Below, piece by piece: positions 52,858-61,340 of a DNA stretch of 64,000 bases. The notes under the pieces were generated by a model, which worked only from the letters and a program-made list of their open reading frames with translations, had not been told where the DNA came from and ran no database searches. Position 1 is the first letter of the stretch, and each line of letters begins with the position of its first letter. A program made the position numbers and the translations under genes. The DNA lies in NCBI GenBank assembly GCA_034111875.1, contig JAWUWK010000044.1, positions 1 to 64,000 of the forward strand, read 5' to 3'. This DNA comes from Rs1 sp034111875. GTDB lineage: Bacteria; Pseudomonadota; Gammaproteobacteria; Pseudomonadales; Balneatricaceae.

Positions 52858-53397
52858 TTATAAGCATGAGAGTCTTAAGCGTGCAATTTTGTTGATTTCT
52901 GTCAGGGCTTGATCAAACTCTTGTCGATGAGTATTCTCAATACGTCGGGTAAATTCTGTGAGAATTTTATGTTTGTCACTGCCTTTAACGGCCATAATAA
53001 AAGGGAATTTGAATTTGGCTTTGTACTGAGCATTTAACTGGCTAAAACGTGTAAATTCACTTTCGGTGCAATGATGAATACCTGCGCTCGCTTGTTCATC
53101 AGTCGAGGCATCCGTTAGTTCACCGGCGATGGCCGCTTTTCCGGCCAAGTCTGGGTGGGCATTAATCAGTGCTAATTTTTCGCTATCACTTGCCGCGGCC
53201 AATACATTACTCATCGTTTCGTATAAGTGACTGATGCTGTTGTGATGTTCTGTAATGCCGGCTTCATAGGTAGTGCGTGCTATCCACTCAGAGTGTTCAT
53301 ATACATCACCAAAAACAGCGACGAAGCGGCGCTCATTCATTTCACTTGGTTTGTGCTTAAAAAGGTCTGTCATTGTAAATGCCTGCATTGTATTCAA
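52858..53397 (-). CDS. uraD: OHCU decarboxylase
   Basis: A 179-residue all-helical enzyme that converts OHCU, formed after hydroxyisourate hydrolysis, into (S)-allantoin. The conserved histidine lies in HPDLAGKAAIAGELT, and the pattern KFKFPFIMAVKG and ENTHRQEFDQAL are typical of UraD. It lies 81 bp upstream of alc on the same strand. Confidence 0.93.
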   Translation of the reverse strand: MNTMQAFTMTDLFKHKPSEMNERRFVAVFGDVYEHSEWIARTTYEAGITEHHNSISHLYETMSNVLAAASDSEKLALINAHPDLAGKAAIAGELTDASTDEQASAGIHHCTESEFTRFSQLNAQYKAKFKFPFIMAVKGSDKHKILTEFTRRIENTHRQEFDQALTEINKIARLRLSCL

Positions 53398-53501
53398 TAG
53401 TTTTAACCTGAATATGTGACTTTACTACAGCATAAAGGGCAAGTTTTTGATTTACACTGGTTAGAAAAATACTCGCTTGAAGTCACTAAATTGCGTTTAA
53501 G

Positions 53502-54440
53502 TTAACAGCTTTTCCTTGAATAAGGATGATGTTGATGCCAGTGTTTGGCAATGTCTAACCGTCGAGTTATCCATACTTCATCGTGACTTTTTACATAGTC
53601 CAAAAATCTTGCCAATGCAGCGATACGTCCAGGTCGGCCTGCAAGACGACAATGTAAACCTATTGACATCATTTTAGGGCTAGTATCACCCTCTTCATAT
53701 AAAGTATCGAAACTGTCTTTAAGATAACTAAAAAATTGATCGCCGCTATTAAAACCTTGGGCGGTGGCAAAACGCATGTCATTGGCGTCCAAAGTATAAG
53801 GTATTACCAAGTGGCCTTTGCCTTGATTATCTACCCAGTAGGGGAGGTCGTCGTCATAGGCATCACTGTCGTATAAAAAACCGCCTTCAGCCATTATCAA
53901 AGGGCGAGTGTTAAGACTATTGCGACCAGTGTACCAACCCAGCGGTCGCTCTCCGGTTATTTGTTCAATGATGGCGATGGCTTTGTTTAAATGTTGTCGC
54001 TCTTGCTCTTTGCTTAAGTTTTGATAATCAATCCAGCGGTAGCCGTGACTGCATATTTCATGACCCGCCTGCTGTATTGCTTTTGCAACCTCAGGGTGGC
54101 GCTCTAACGCCATCGCCACCGCAAACACTGTGAGCGGAATTTGCTGTTTTTTAAACAGGCGCAGCAACCGCCAAACGCCCGCGCGACTGCCATAATCATA
54201 ACAAGATTCCATGCTTAAATTACGTTGCCCAGTGAGCGGGGTCGCACCGGGGATCTCTGACAAAAAAGCTTCAGACTCACTATCACCATGTAATAGGCAA
54301 CGCTCGCCACCTTCTTCGTAGTTCAACACAAAAGACACTGCAATTTTAGCGTTGCCGGGCCACTGTGGATGAGGTGGTGTTTCTCCATAGCCTAGTAAAT
54401 TTCTCGGGTAGTGAGGCGTTGTCATATATGTCCTGTTCAT
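53502..54440 (-). CDS. puuE: Allantoinase, PuuE type
   Basis: A 312-residue polysaccharide-deacetylase-fold enzyme, the PuuE form of allantoinase. Visible pieces are SFVLNYEEGGER at the start, the RAGVWRLLRLFKKQ segment, HEICSHGYRWIDYQ with the metal histidines, and GLHCRLAGRPGRIAALARFL. It opens the ring of allantoin to allantoate. It is divergent from uraH across an intergenic space with a palindromic operator. Confidence 0.93.
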   Translation of the reverse strand: MNRTYMTTPHYPRNLLGYGETPPHPQWPGNAKIAVSFVLNYEEGGERCLLHGDSESEAFLSEIPGATPLTGQRNLSMESCYDYGSRAGVWRLLRLFKKQQIPLTVFAVAMALERHPEVAKAIQQAGHEICSHGYRWIDYQNLSKEQERQHLNKAIAIIEQITGERPLGWYTGRNSLNTRPLIMAEGGFLYDSDAYDDDLPYWVDNQGKGHLVIPYTLDANDMRFATAQGFNSGDQFFSYLKDSFDTLYEEGDTSPKMMSIGLHCRLAGRPGRIAALARFLDYVKSHDEVWITRRLDIAKHWHQHHPYSRKSC

Positions 54441-54754
54441 AGTGGCTAAGTGTTTGCTATCGATCTATTTTGCTTAAAAGATCCCTCAAATTACTTTATC
54501 CCTGGATCTCTATGTTTGCCGGGGGTCAACAGCAGAAAACGCGAGATTTGTTGTAAACAAGAGGGTAGATTAAGTATATCTTTAGCCCGATCTACAATGT
54601 CTTTCTATATATATAAACAATTATATTTATTATTGTATACAATTATTAGTCTTTATTGCCAATGATTCGGTGAGAACGGCGAGCATAAAGACGCTAGTGT
54701 GCTTTAATATTGCGCTATAATAGATCATTTACAACACCTTTAAGGATAGTCTAA
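54441..54754. other. Divergent promoter region puuE-uraH
   Basis: About 310 bp, A/T-rich, with no gene. It holds the palindrome ATTGTATACAAT (54632-54643) and presumably two divergent promoters. Confidence 0.6.
54632..54643. promoter_or_regulatory. Palindromic operator, copy 1
   Basis: ATTGTATACAAT is a perfect 12-bp palindrome, found identically upstream of the permease gene at 55172-55183. Its NTNGTATACNAN form is like sites of FadR-type GntR regulators. It suits co-regulation of urate genes. The regulator gene is not in the window. Confidence 0.65.
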
Positions 54755-55114
54755 ATGTCAAAATCAGAAGGTTATTTAACCACCCATGTACTAGATACTG
54801 CTAAAGGTTGCCCTGCCGCTGGGATCGCTATTTCAGTCTACAAAGTTGAAGCGACCAAAAAACGCCTATTGAGCACTACAATAACCAATAGCGATGGCCG
54901 TTGTGACAGCCCAATACTTATTGGGAACGCTTTTGAAATAGGCGTTTATGAGTTGGTTTTTAAAGTAGCAGAATACTTCTCGACTGAAGGTGGCGATTCT
55001 GTGCCTTTCTTAGATGAGATAACCTTACGTTTCGGGGTGTCTGACTGCGAAACGCACTACCATATACCACTGCTAGTCTCTCCGTATAGCTATTCAACTT
55101 ATAGAGGCAGTTGA
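54755..55114 (+). CDS. uraH: 5-hydroxyisourate hydrolase
   Basis: A 119-residue transthyretin-like enzyme that hydrolyses 5-hydroxyisourate, the product of PuuD. It starts with the N-terminal signature YLTTHVLDTAKGCPAAGI and ends with the C-terminal YRGS tetrapeptide typical of the hydrolase. AAGGATAG precedes the ATG. It faces away from puuE. Confidence 0.95.
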   Translation: MSKSEGYLTTHVLDTAKGCPAAGIAISVYKVEATKKRLLSTTITNSDGRCDSPILIGNAFEIGVYELVFKVAEYFSTEGGDSVPFLDEITLRFGVSDCETHYHIPLLVSPYSYSTYRGS

Positions 55115-55413
55115 TCTTGGGCGTCTTTGAGAGTGAGCGTTATTTTAAAAAAATACAAAAAATTAATATATATTGTATACAATATTTTGGTTTAATGTAC
55201 CGAAAAGTAATTGTTAAGCTTTCGTTAATAAAAAGGTTAAAATGTACGTAAGCATTGCGGTCGAACGGTGCGCATAGTGCAGATTTCTATAGAATACCAG
55301 CGGTTATTATGGGCCTACCTTGACTAAATCCCAGAAGACGCTGTACGCCAGAGCCTATTGGGTTTTATCTCTGCTGATTAGCCTAGGTTTTATTGTTTTA
55401 AAGTGATGCCCTT
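55115..55413. other. Intergenic region upstream of the permease gene
   Basis: About 300 bp with the second operator at 55172-55183 and no gene. The distance from the operator to the permease start is about 230 bp, so the leader is long. Confidence 0.5.
55172..55183. promoter_or_regulatory. Palindromic operator, copy 2
   Basis: Identical 12-mer ATTGTATACAAT, extended here to TATTGTATACAATA (55171-55184). Together with 54632-54643 it marks a probable two-site regulon for urate breakdown and uptake. Confidence 0.65.
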
Positions 55414-56807
55414 TTGGAGCTGAATATGTCTGATATTGGTAAAAATAATACTCAAAACACACCAATAACCAGCTTAGGTTCCGCTGAACAACTCAGAGAT
55501 CCGAATTATTTCCCACCGTTAAAGATAGCGATACCACTGGGAATACAGCATGTATTGGCCATGTTTGTCGCCAATGTTACTCCGGCAATTATTATTGCCG
55601 GAGCCGCTGGTTTTGGCTTTGGTTCAAATTCAGCTGATTTTCCCAACATGATTTACATGATGCAAATGTGCATGCTGTTGGCCGGCGCGACGACTTTGTT
55701 GCAAACTATAGGTTTTGGCGCTATCGGTGCAAGGTTGCCGATAATACAAGGCACCAGTTTTGCTTTTATCCCAATTATCGTGCCATTGGTTGCCGGTAAA
55801 GGCATTGATGCGATGGCCGCGGTGACTGGGGGTATTTTAATTGGTGGTTTGCTGCAAGCTTGTCTCGCTCCCTTTATTGGTCGGTTACGGTTTGCCTTGC
55901 CGCCATTAGTCACTGGGCTGATCGTGACGATGATCGGCTTATCGCTGTTAAAAATAGGTATTCAATATGCTGCTGGCGGTGTACCGGCGATTGGCACGCC
56001 TGAATTTGGCTCGCCGCAAAACTGGAGTGTGGCGCTGGTGGTTATTACGGTTACTTTAGGGTTTCGATTTTTTAGTCGTGGCATGCTGTCCGTGTCGGCG
56101 ATCTTAATTGGCCTCTTCGCAGGGTATGTTTTTGCCTACACTTTGGGTATGGTCCAATTCACAAATATTAGTAGGGCGGCGGTTGTGGCGCTGCCTAAAA
56201 TTTTCCCCTTCGGAATAGAGTTTAGTCTTTCTGCGATTATTGGTATCAGTTTAATGTCGTTTATCTCGGCCATTGAGACCGTCGGCGACGTGTCAGGTAT
56301 CACCAAAGGTGGTGCGAATAGGGAGGCTACGGATACTGAAATTAAAGGGGCCACTTACGCCGATGGCTTAGGCTCTGCATTTTCGAGTGTTTTCGGTGGC
56401 TTACCTAATACTTCTTTCTCACAGAATGTAGGGTTAATTGCCATGACCGGGGTCATGAGTCGCCATGTGGCATCCCTAGGGGCTGTTCTGCTGCTTGTCT
56501 GTGGCTTTATCCCTAAAGTTGGGGCCATCATTTCTACTATACCGATTGAGGTTCTAGGTGGGGGGTTATTGTGATGTTTGGGATGGTTGTCTCTGCAGGG
56601 GTGAAAATGCTCTCGGATGTAGACTGGAACAGCCGTAACATGGTGATATTTGCGATTTCTATTTCTATAGGCCTAGGCTTGATGCTAGAGCCTTTGGCGT
56701 TGCAGCATCTGCCAAATTCAGTAAAACCCCTGATGTCTAACGGTTTATTACCCGCCGCCGTGATCTCGATTGTTTTGAATCTAGCAGTGCCAGAGCATTT
56801 AAAGTAA
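55414..56807 (+). pseudogene. NCS2 uric acid/xanthine permease, frameshifted in a G run
   Basis: The first 386 codons encode an NCS2 (nucleobase-ascorbate) transporter with PLGIQHVLAMFVANV, the substrate-site SAIETVGDVSG and NTSFSQNVGLIAMTG (about residues 332-346). The frame ends at TGA 56572, but a second frame continues as VMFGMVVSAGVKMLSDVDW to 56807. At 56560-56565 lies GGGGGG; one more G would give VLGGGVIVMFGMV, the expected join. So the protein is split by a 1-base deficit in a homopolymer. It may be a real mutation, a phase-variable switch, a slippage site or a sequencing error. Confidence 0.88.
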
Positions 56808-56825
56808 TTCGAACAGGCATAAAAA

Positions 56826-56851
56826 AGCCAGCATATCGCTGGCTTTTTTTG
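56826..56851. terminator. Bidirectional intrinsic terminator
   Basis: AGCCAGC-ATATC-GCTGGCT forms a 7-bp stem flanked by A6 on one side and T7 on the other, between the ends of the permease (+) and icd (-). It serves both directions. Confidence 0.93.
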
Positions 56852-56862
56852 GTCGTTACCTG

Positions 56863-59082
56863 TTAAGCAAAAGCGGCGTTCAGCGTTGCGCTAGGGCGCA
56901 TAACCGCTTCGATCTTGCTCGGTGTCGCATTATAGTAGCCATCTAAATCAGCAGGTGATCCCTGAACTGAATTAAGCTCATGCATAATAGTCACTTCGTT
57001 ATCTTTTAGCAGTTTCGCTAAGTCAGTAAATTTAGCTGCCAGTGTGGTGTTTTCAGTTTGTTGACTAAGCTCTTGTGCCCAGAACATACAAAGATAAAAA
57101 TGACTTCCACGGTTATCTATTTCACCCACTTTACGCGACGGCGATTTATTTTCATCCAATAACCTTTCAGTGGCAAGGTCCAAGGTTTTAGATAAGATTG
57201 CCGCTTGTTGGTTGCCATGTTTTATGCTCATTTCTTCTAGTGAAACAGCAATTGCCATGAATTCACCGAGTGAATCCCAACGCAAATGGTTTTCTTTTTC
57301 CACTTGAAGGACGTGTTTAGGCGCTGATCCACCCGCACCTGTTTCGTACATGCCGCCACCTTTTAACATAGGTACTATAGAGAGCATTTTAGCGGAAGTA
57401 CCCAGTTCCATAATAGGGAACAAGTCGGTCAAGTAGTCACGCAACACGTTACCGGTGACAGAAATCGTATCTTGGCCGCGCTTTTGGCGCTCCAAAGTGT
57501 AACGCATCGACTCTTGATAGCCTTTGATGTAGATTTCAAGGCCGTCTGTGTCGTGATCTTGTAAGTACTTTTCAACCTTAATTATCATTTGCTGATCGTG
57601 GGCACGTTCATCATCTAACCAAAAGACAGCCGGTGTCTTGGTGTGTCGCGCACGGTTAACCGCAAGTTTAACCCAGTCGGCCACTGATTCATCTTTGGTT
57701 TGGCAAGCTCTCCAGATATCGCCAATTTCTACACTGTGCTCCATCAATACAGTACCGTCTGCCGCGACAACTCGCATAGTGCCATTTTCACTCATTTCAA
57801 AGGTTTTATCGTGAGATCCGTATTCTTCTGCTTTTTTCGCCATCAAACCAACGTTAGGGACTGTTCCTAACGTAGTAGGGTCAAAGGCACCATTGGTTTT
57901 ACAAAAGTTGATAACTTCTTGGTAAATACGTGCATAAGTACTTTCGGGCATCACCGCTTTAGTATCTTTAGCTTTGCCATCGGCGCCCCACATTTGACCG
58001 CCATTGCGAATCATTGCCGGCATAGAGGCATCGACAATAACATCACTGGGGATGTGCAAGTTACTGATGCCTTTGTCAGAATCAACCATGGCGATTTCTG
58101 GACGTGAAAGGTTACAAGCTACAATATCGGCTTCAATGGCTTTGCGCTGGGCTTCGGGTAAGCTGGCTATTTTTTCTAAGACGCTACCAAAACCGTTATT
58201 TGGGTTAACCCCAAGCTCTGCAAATAAAGTGCCGTGCTTGGCAAATAAATCTTTGTAAAAAACAGTCACCGCATGGCCAAAGACGATAGGGTGTGAAATT
58301 TTCATCATGGTGGCTTTAACGTGTAATGACCACATAACGTTATTGTCTTTACATTCTTGTAAGCTGTTCTCAAAGAAATCACGCAGGGCGGTCACGCTCA
58401 TTCTCATGCTCTCAAGCACTTCACCCGCTTCTAAATTAAGGCTCTTTTTAATTTCAATTTGACCCGTTGCAGAGACAAATTCAATTCTAACACTAGCTTC
58501 CTTTTGCATAGTGATAGATTGTTCGCTACTTAAAAAGTCGCCGCCGCGCATATAGTCAGCGTGGGATTGTGACATTTTGTTCCAGGTGCCCATAGAGTGG
58601 GGAAACTTGCGAACAAATGCCTTAACGGCCGGAGGAGCACGTCTGTCAGAGTTGCCTTCACGCAACACTGGATTGACAGCACTGCCTGATAATTTCGCAT
58701 AGCGAGCAGAAATGTCTCTCTCTTCATCAGAGCTAGGATTCTCAGGGAAAGAGGGCACGGCAATGCCTTGAGACTGTAATTCTTTAATACATTCTTTTAA
58801 CTGGGGAATAGACGCACTAATGTTTGGCAATTTAATAATGTTGGCGGCGGGATCTTGCGTTAACTGACCTAAAAATGCCAAACCGTCTTCTACTTTCTGT
58901 TCTGCAGTTAGGTTCTCTGGGAAAGCGGAAAGGATTCTACCGGCTAAAGAGATATTACTGAGCTTAACGTCAATACCCGCCGCTGAGGTGAATTTTCTAA
59001 TAAGGGGTAATAAAGAGTATGTAGCGAGTGCAGGTGCTTCGTCGGTAAGTGTGTAATATATAGTGCTGTTGTTAGCTGTCAT
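56863..59082 (-). CDS. icd: Isocitrate dehydrogenase (NADP), monomeric form
   Basis: A 739-residue monomeric IDH, which decarboxylates isocitrate to 2-oxoglutarate. Pieces that fit are TLTDEAPALATYSLLPLIRK, LPNISASIPQLKECIKELQ, VLREGNSDRRAPPAVKAFVR, AKATMMKISHPIVFGH-like segment, and SIEM-type NLHIPSDVIVDASMPAMIR. The size (about 740) separates it from the dimeric Icd. It competes with AceA (27970) for isocitrate. Confidence 0.96.
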   Translation of the reverse strand: MTANNSTIYYTLTDEAPALATYSLLPLIRKFTSAAGIDVKLSNISLAGRILSAFPENLTAEQKVEDGLAFLGQLTQDPAANIIKLPNISASIPQLKECIKELQSQGIAVPSFPENPSSDEERDISARYAKLSGSAVNPVLREGNSDRRAPPAVKAFVRKFPHSMGTWNKMSQSHADYMRGGDFLSSEQSITMQKEASVRIEFVSATGQIEIKKSLNLEAGEVLESMRMSVTALRDFFENSLQECKDNNVMWSLHVKATMMKISHPIVFGHAVTVFYKDLFAKHGTLFAELGVNPNNGFGSVLEKIASLPEAQRKAIEADIVACNLSRPEIAMVDSDKGISNLHIPSDVIVDASMPAMIRNGGQMWGADGKAKDTKAVMPESTYARIYQEVINFCKTNGAFDPTTLGTVPNVGLMAKKAEEYGSHDKTFEMSENGTMRVVAADGTVLMEHSVEIGDIWRACQTKDESVADWVKLAVNRARHTKTPAVFWLDDERAHDQQMIIKVEKYLQDHDTDGLEIYIKGYQESMRYTLERQKRGQDTISVTGNVLRDYLTDLFPIMELGTSAKMLSIVPMLKGGGMYETGAGGSAPKHVLQVEKENHLRWDSLGEFMAIAVSLEEMSIKHGNQQAAILSKTLDLATERLLDENKSPSRKVGEIDNRGSHFYLCMFWAQELSQQTENTTLAAKFTDLAKLLKDNEVTIMHELNSVQGSPADLDGYYNATPSKIEAVMRPSATLNAAFA

Positions 59083-59496
59083 AGAGACCCCAAAAGATTT
59101 AGAAGGAATATCAATAGCTTGAAAATTACTGGGTTATGTAGCATGGTTTGCTAAACCCACAAGCCGTGCGCATATGCAATATTGTGCAAGTAATTCTACT
59201 CGCAAAAATCTGCAGATACATTTGAAATTTCGATAAATACTACCTAATACGCAGTAAATTCGCGCTAAAAATAGCAGAAATGTGATGATTTTACAAAGAT
59301 TGTCGACAATTTTTTGTGAATAATGGTTACACAATATAACCAGTCCCCAGAAATCTATCCAGTGCGTTACCAAATTAGATTTCCACGTATAAACCTTAAC
59401 TTTATACTGACAAATATCTACTTTTTAGATAAACAGTGCTATAATTTGGCGCTTTTTTATGCCATGGCATCTAAGCATAACGTTTATAGTTGCAGT

Positions 59497-59590
59497 AAAG
59501 GCTAGGCAAAAAACCGGCGAAAAACGCAGTTTACTTTAGTAAATGGGCACTCAAAGCTGGTTTTTAACCGGGTGTTTACCAATGAGAATG
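59497..59590 (+). repeat. Intergenic repeat family D, copy 3
   Basis: GGCTAGGCAAAAAACC, AGTAAATGGGCACTCAAAG, GGTTTTTAACCGGGTG and TTACCAATGAGAATG follow the same block order as 13369-13490 and 22975-23090, though more diverged. It overlaps the leader reading frame of ybiT. Confidence 0.5.
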
Positions 59591-59620
59591 TGGTTTTTAC
59601 GCGTAAAACTCACTCTATAG
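59543..59620 (+). CDS. Possible 25-residue leader peptide of ybiT
   Basis: From ATG 59543 the frame reads MGTQSWFLTGCLPMRMWFLR with VKLTL and a TAG at 59618-59620. A second in-frame ATG at 59582 has GGGTG about 9 nt upstream and would give a 12-residue form. The stop codon sits in the loop of the hairpin at 59593-59634. Sequence overlaps a repeat, so it may be chance. Confidence 0.3.
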   Translation: MGTQSWFLTGCLPMRMWFLRVKLTL

Positions 59621-59634
59621 TGAGCCGTAAAAAC
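59593..59634 (+). promoter_or_regulatory. Leader hairpin upstream of ybiT
   Basis: GTTTTTACG (59593-59601) pairs perfectly with CGTAAAAAC (59626-59634), and inside it CTCACT pairs with AGTGAG. It is a two-tiered stem-loop positioned where a translating ribosome on the leader frame would stop. Confidence 0.5.
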
Positions 59635-59648
59635 ACTTATAAAACGCT

Positions 59649-59690
59649 GATAGATTGCAGGTTTTAGATCTGTACTATCTACTTTTTTTT
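59649..59690 (+). terminator. Intrinsic terminator in the ybiT leader
   Basis: GATAG-AT-TGCAG / CTGTA-CTATC form a 10-bp stem with a 2-nt bulge and a 9-nt loop, followed within 3 nt by T8 (59683-59690). It lies 30 bp before ybiT, with no gene upstream on this strand to terminate, so it would act as an attenuator. Confidence 0.6.
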
Positions 59691-59720
59691 AATTCAATCT
59701 ACAATATTCGGTAACTTCCT

Positions 59721-61307
59721 TTGCTCGTATCTTCAAATCTTAGTATTCAGTTTGGTGCAAAACCACTATTCGAAAATGTTTCTGTTAAATTTGCTGATGG
59801 TAATCGCTATGGCTTAATTGGCGCCAATGGCTCAGGTAAATCGACCTTAATGAAAATTCTAGGGGGTGATTTAGAACCTTCTACTGGCAATGTATCGACC
59901 GATCCAATGGAGCGCATCGGTAAGCTAAAACAAGATCAATTTGCCTTTGAGAAATACACTGTGATTGACACCGTCATCATGGGCAATACTGAACTCTGGA
60001 AAGTTAAAGAAGAGCGTGATGCTATCTATGCTAATCCAGAAATGAGCGAAGCAGATGGCATAAGAGCAGCGGATTTAGAAGGCGAGTTCGCCGAATTAGA
60101 TGGTTATACCGCTGAATCTAGGGCGGGTGAATTATTGCTCGGTGTGGGAATTCCCATACAGCAGCATTTTGGATTGATGAGCCAAGTCGCCCCCGGTTGG
60201 AAATTGCGGGTGCTGTTGGCGCAAGTGTTATTTTCTGACCCCGATATCATGCTCTTAGATGAGCCGACCAACAACTTAGATATCGATACCATACGTTGGT
60301 TGGAGAGCGTCTTGAATGAACGCAACTGCACTATGATCATTATTTCCCACGATAGACACTTCTTAAACAGTGTCTGTTCGCACATGGCAGATCTAGATTA
60401 CCGTGAGTTGAGACTCTATCCGGGTAATTACGATGAATACATGACTGCCTCGACGATGAAGCAGGAACAACTGCAGTCGGATAATGCGAAAAAGAAAGCG
60501 CAGATATCAGAGCTTAAAGCGTTCGTTAGCCGTTTCTCTGCCAATGCCTCTAAGTCGAAGCAGGCGACTTCAAGATCCAAGCAAATTGATAAGATTCAAT
60601 TGGCTGAAATAAAACCTTCCAGTCGACAAAATCCCTTTATCCGCTTCGAACAAGAGAAAAAGCTCCACCGTCTCGCCCTCGAAGTAGAAGGTGTTTCAAA
60701 AAGCTATCAAGAAAACTTATTCCAAGACTTAAACTTGATGATCGAAGTCGGCGAGAGAGTCGCTATCATCGGACCAAACGGTATCGGCAAAACCTCTTTA
60801 TTACGCTGCTTACAGGGCGATCTTGAAGTAACTTCTGGTGAGGTTAAGTGGTCAGAAAATGTCAATATTGGATATTACGCCCAAGATCACGCCGCTGATT
60901 TCGAAGAGGACAAACCCCTCTTAGACTGGATGACGCATTGGGGACAAGAAGGTGACGATGAAAAAGCTATTCGCAGCACTTTGGGGCGTTTACTTTTCTC
61001 GCAAAAAGACATTAATAAATCTGTAAAGGTGATCTCCGGTGGTGAGCAGGGGCGGATGTTGTTTGGTAAACTGATGTTATCCAAGCCTAATGTACTGTTG
61101 ATGGATGAGCCGACCAACCACTTGGACATGGAATCTATCGAATCGCTGAACTTGGCGTTAGACAACTACAAAGGCACGCTGATTTTTGTCAGCCACGACC
61201 GAGAGTTTGTCTCATCTCTAGCCACCCGAGTACTTGAAATTACCGCCCGCGGTGTTGTCGATTTTCGCGGCGGCTATGAAGAATATTTGAAAAGCAAAGA
61301 CGCTTAA
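59721..61307 (+). CDS. ybiT: ABC-F family ATPase YbiT
   Basis: A 528-residue soluble protein with two ABC ATPase domains that acts on ribosomes. Walker A motifs are GANGSGKST (about 37) and GPNGIGKTS (about 350); Walker B are IMLLDEPTNNLD and VLLMDEPTNHLD. The first domain has QVAPGWKLR in place of LSGG, as is usual for the YbiT group, and the second has ISGGEQGR. The linker RFSANASKSKQATSRSKQ contains the typical basic interdomain arm. Start is TTG 59721. An attenuator-like leader precedes it. Confidence 0.92.
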   Translation: MLVSSNLSIQFGAKPLFENVSVKFADGNRYGLIGANGSGKSTLMKILGGDLEPSTGNVSTDPMERIGKLKQDQFAFEKYTVIDTVIMGNTELWKVKEERDAIYANPEMSEADGIRAADLEGEFAELDGYTAESRAGELLLGVGIPIQQHFGLMSQVAPGWKLRVLLAQVLFSDPDIMLLDEPTNNLDIDTIRWLESVLNERNCTMIIISHDRHFLNSVCSHMADLDYRELRLYPGNYDEYMTASTMKQEQLQSDNAKKKAQISELKAFVSRFSANASKSKQATSRSKQIDKIQLAEIKPSSRQNPFIRFEQEKKLHRLALEVEGVSKSYQENLFQDLNLMIEVGERVAIIGPNGIGKTSLLRCLQGDLEVTSGEVKWSENVNIGYYAQDHAADFEEDKPLLDWMTHWGQEGDDEKAIRSTLGRLLFSQKDINKSVKVISGGEQGRMLFGKLMLSKPNVLLMDEPTNHLDMESIESLNLALDNYKGTLIFVSHDREFVSSLATRVLEITARGVVDFRGGYEEYLKSKDA

Positions 61308-61340
61308 CAGCACACAGATGAAGAGCAGAGAGTAGAGCAA

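Larger units (their letters stand above)
59083..59720. other. Divergent intergenic region and leader of ybiT
   Basis: About 640 bp. The left part should hold icd's promoter. The right half carries a family D repeat, a 25-codon leader frame, two hairpins and a T8 run (see 59543-59690), all upstream of ybiT. Confidence 0.6.
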
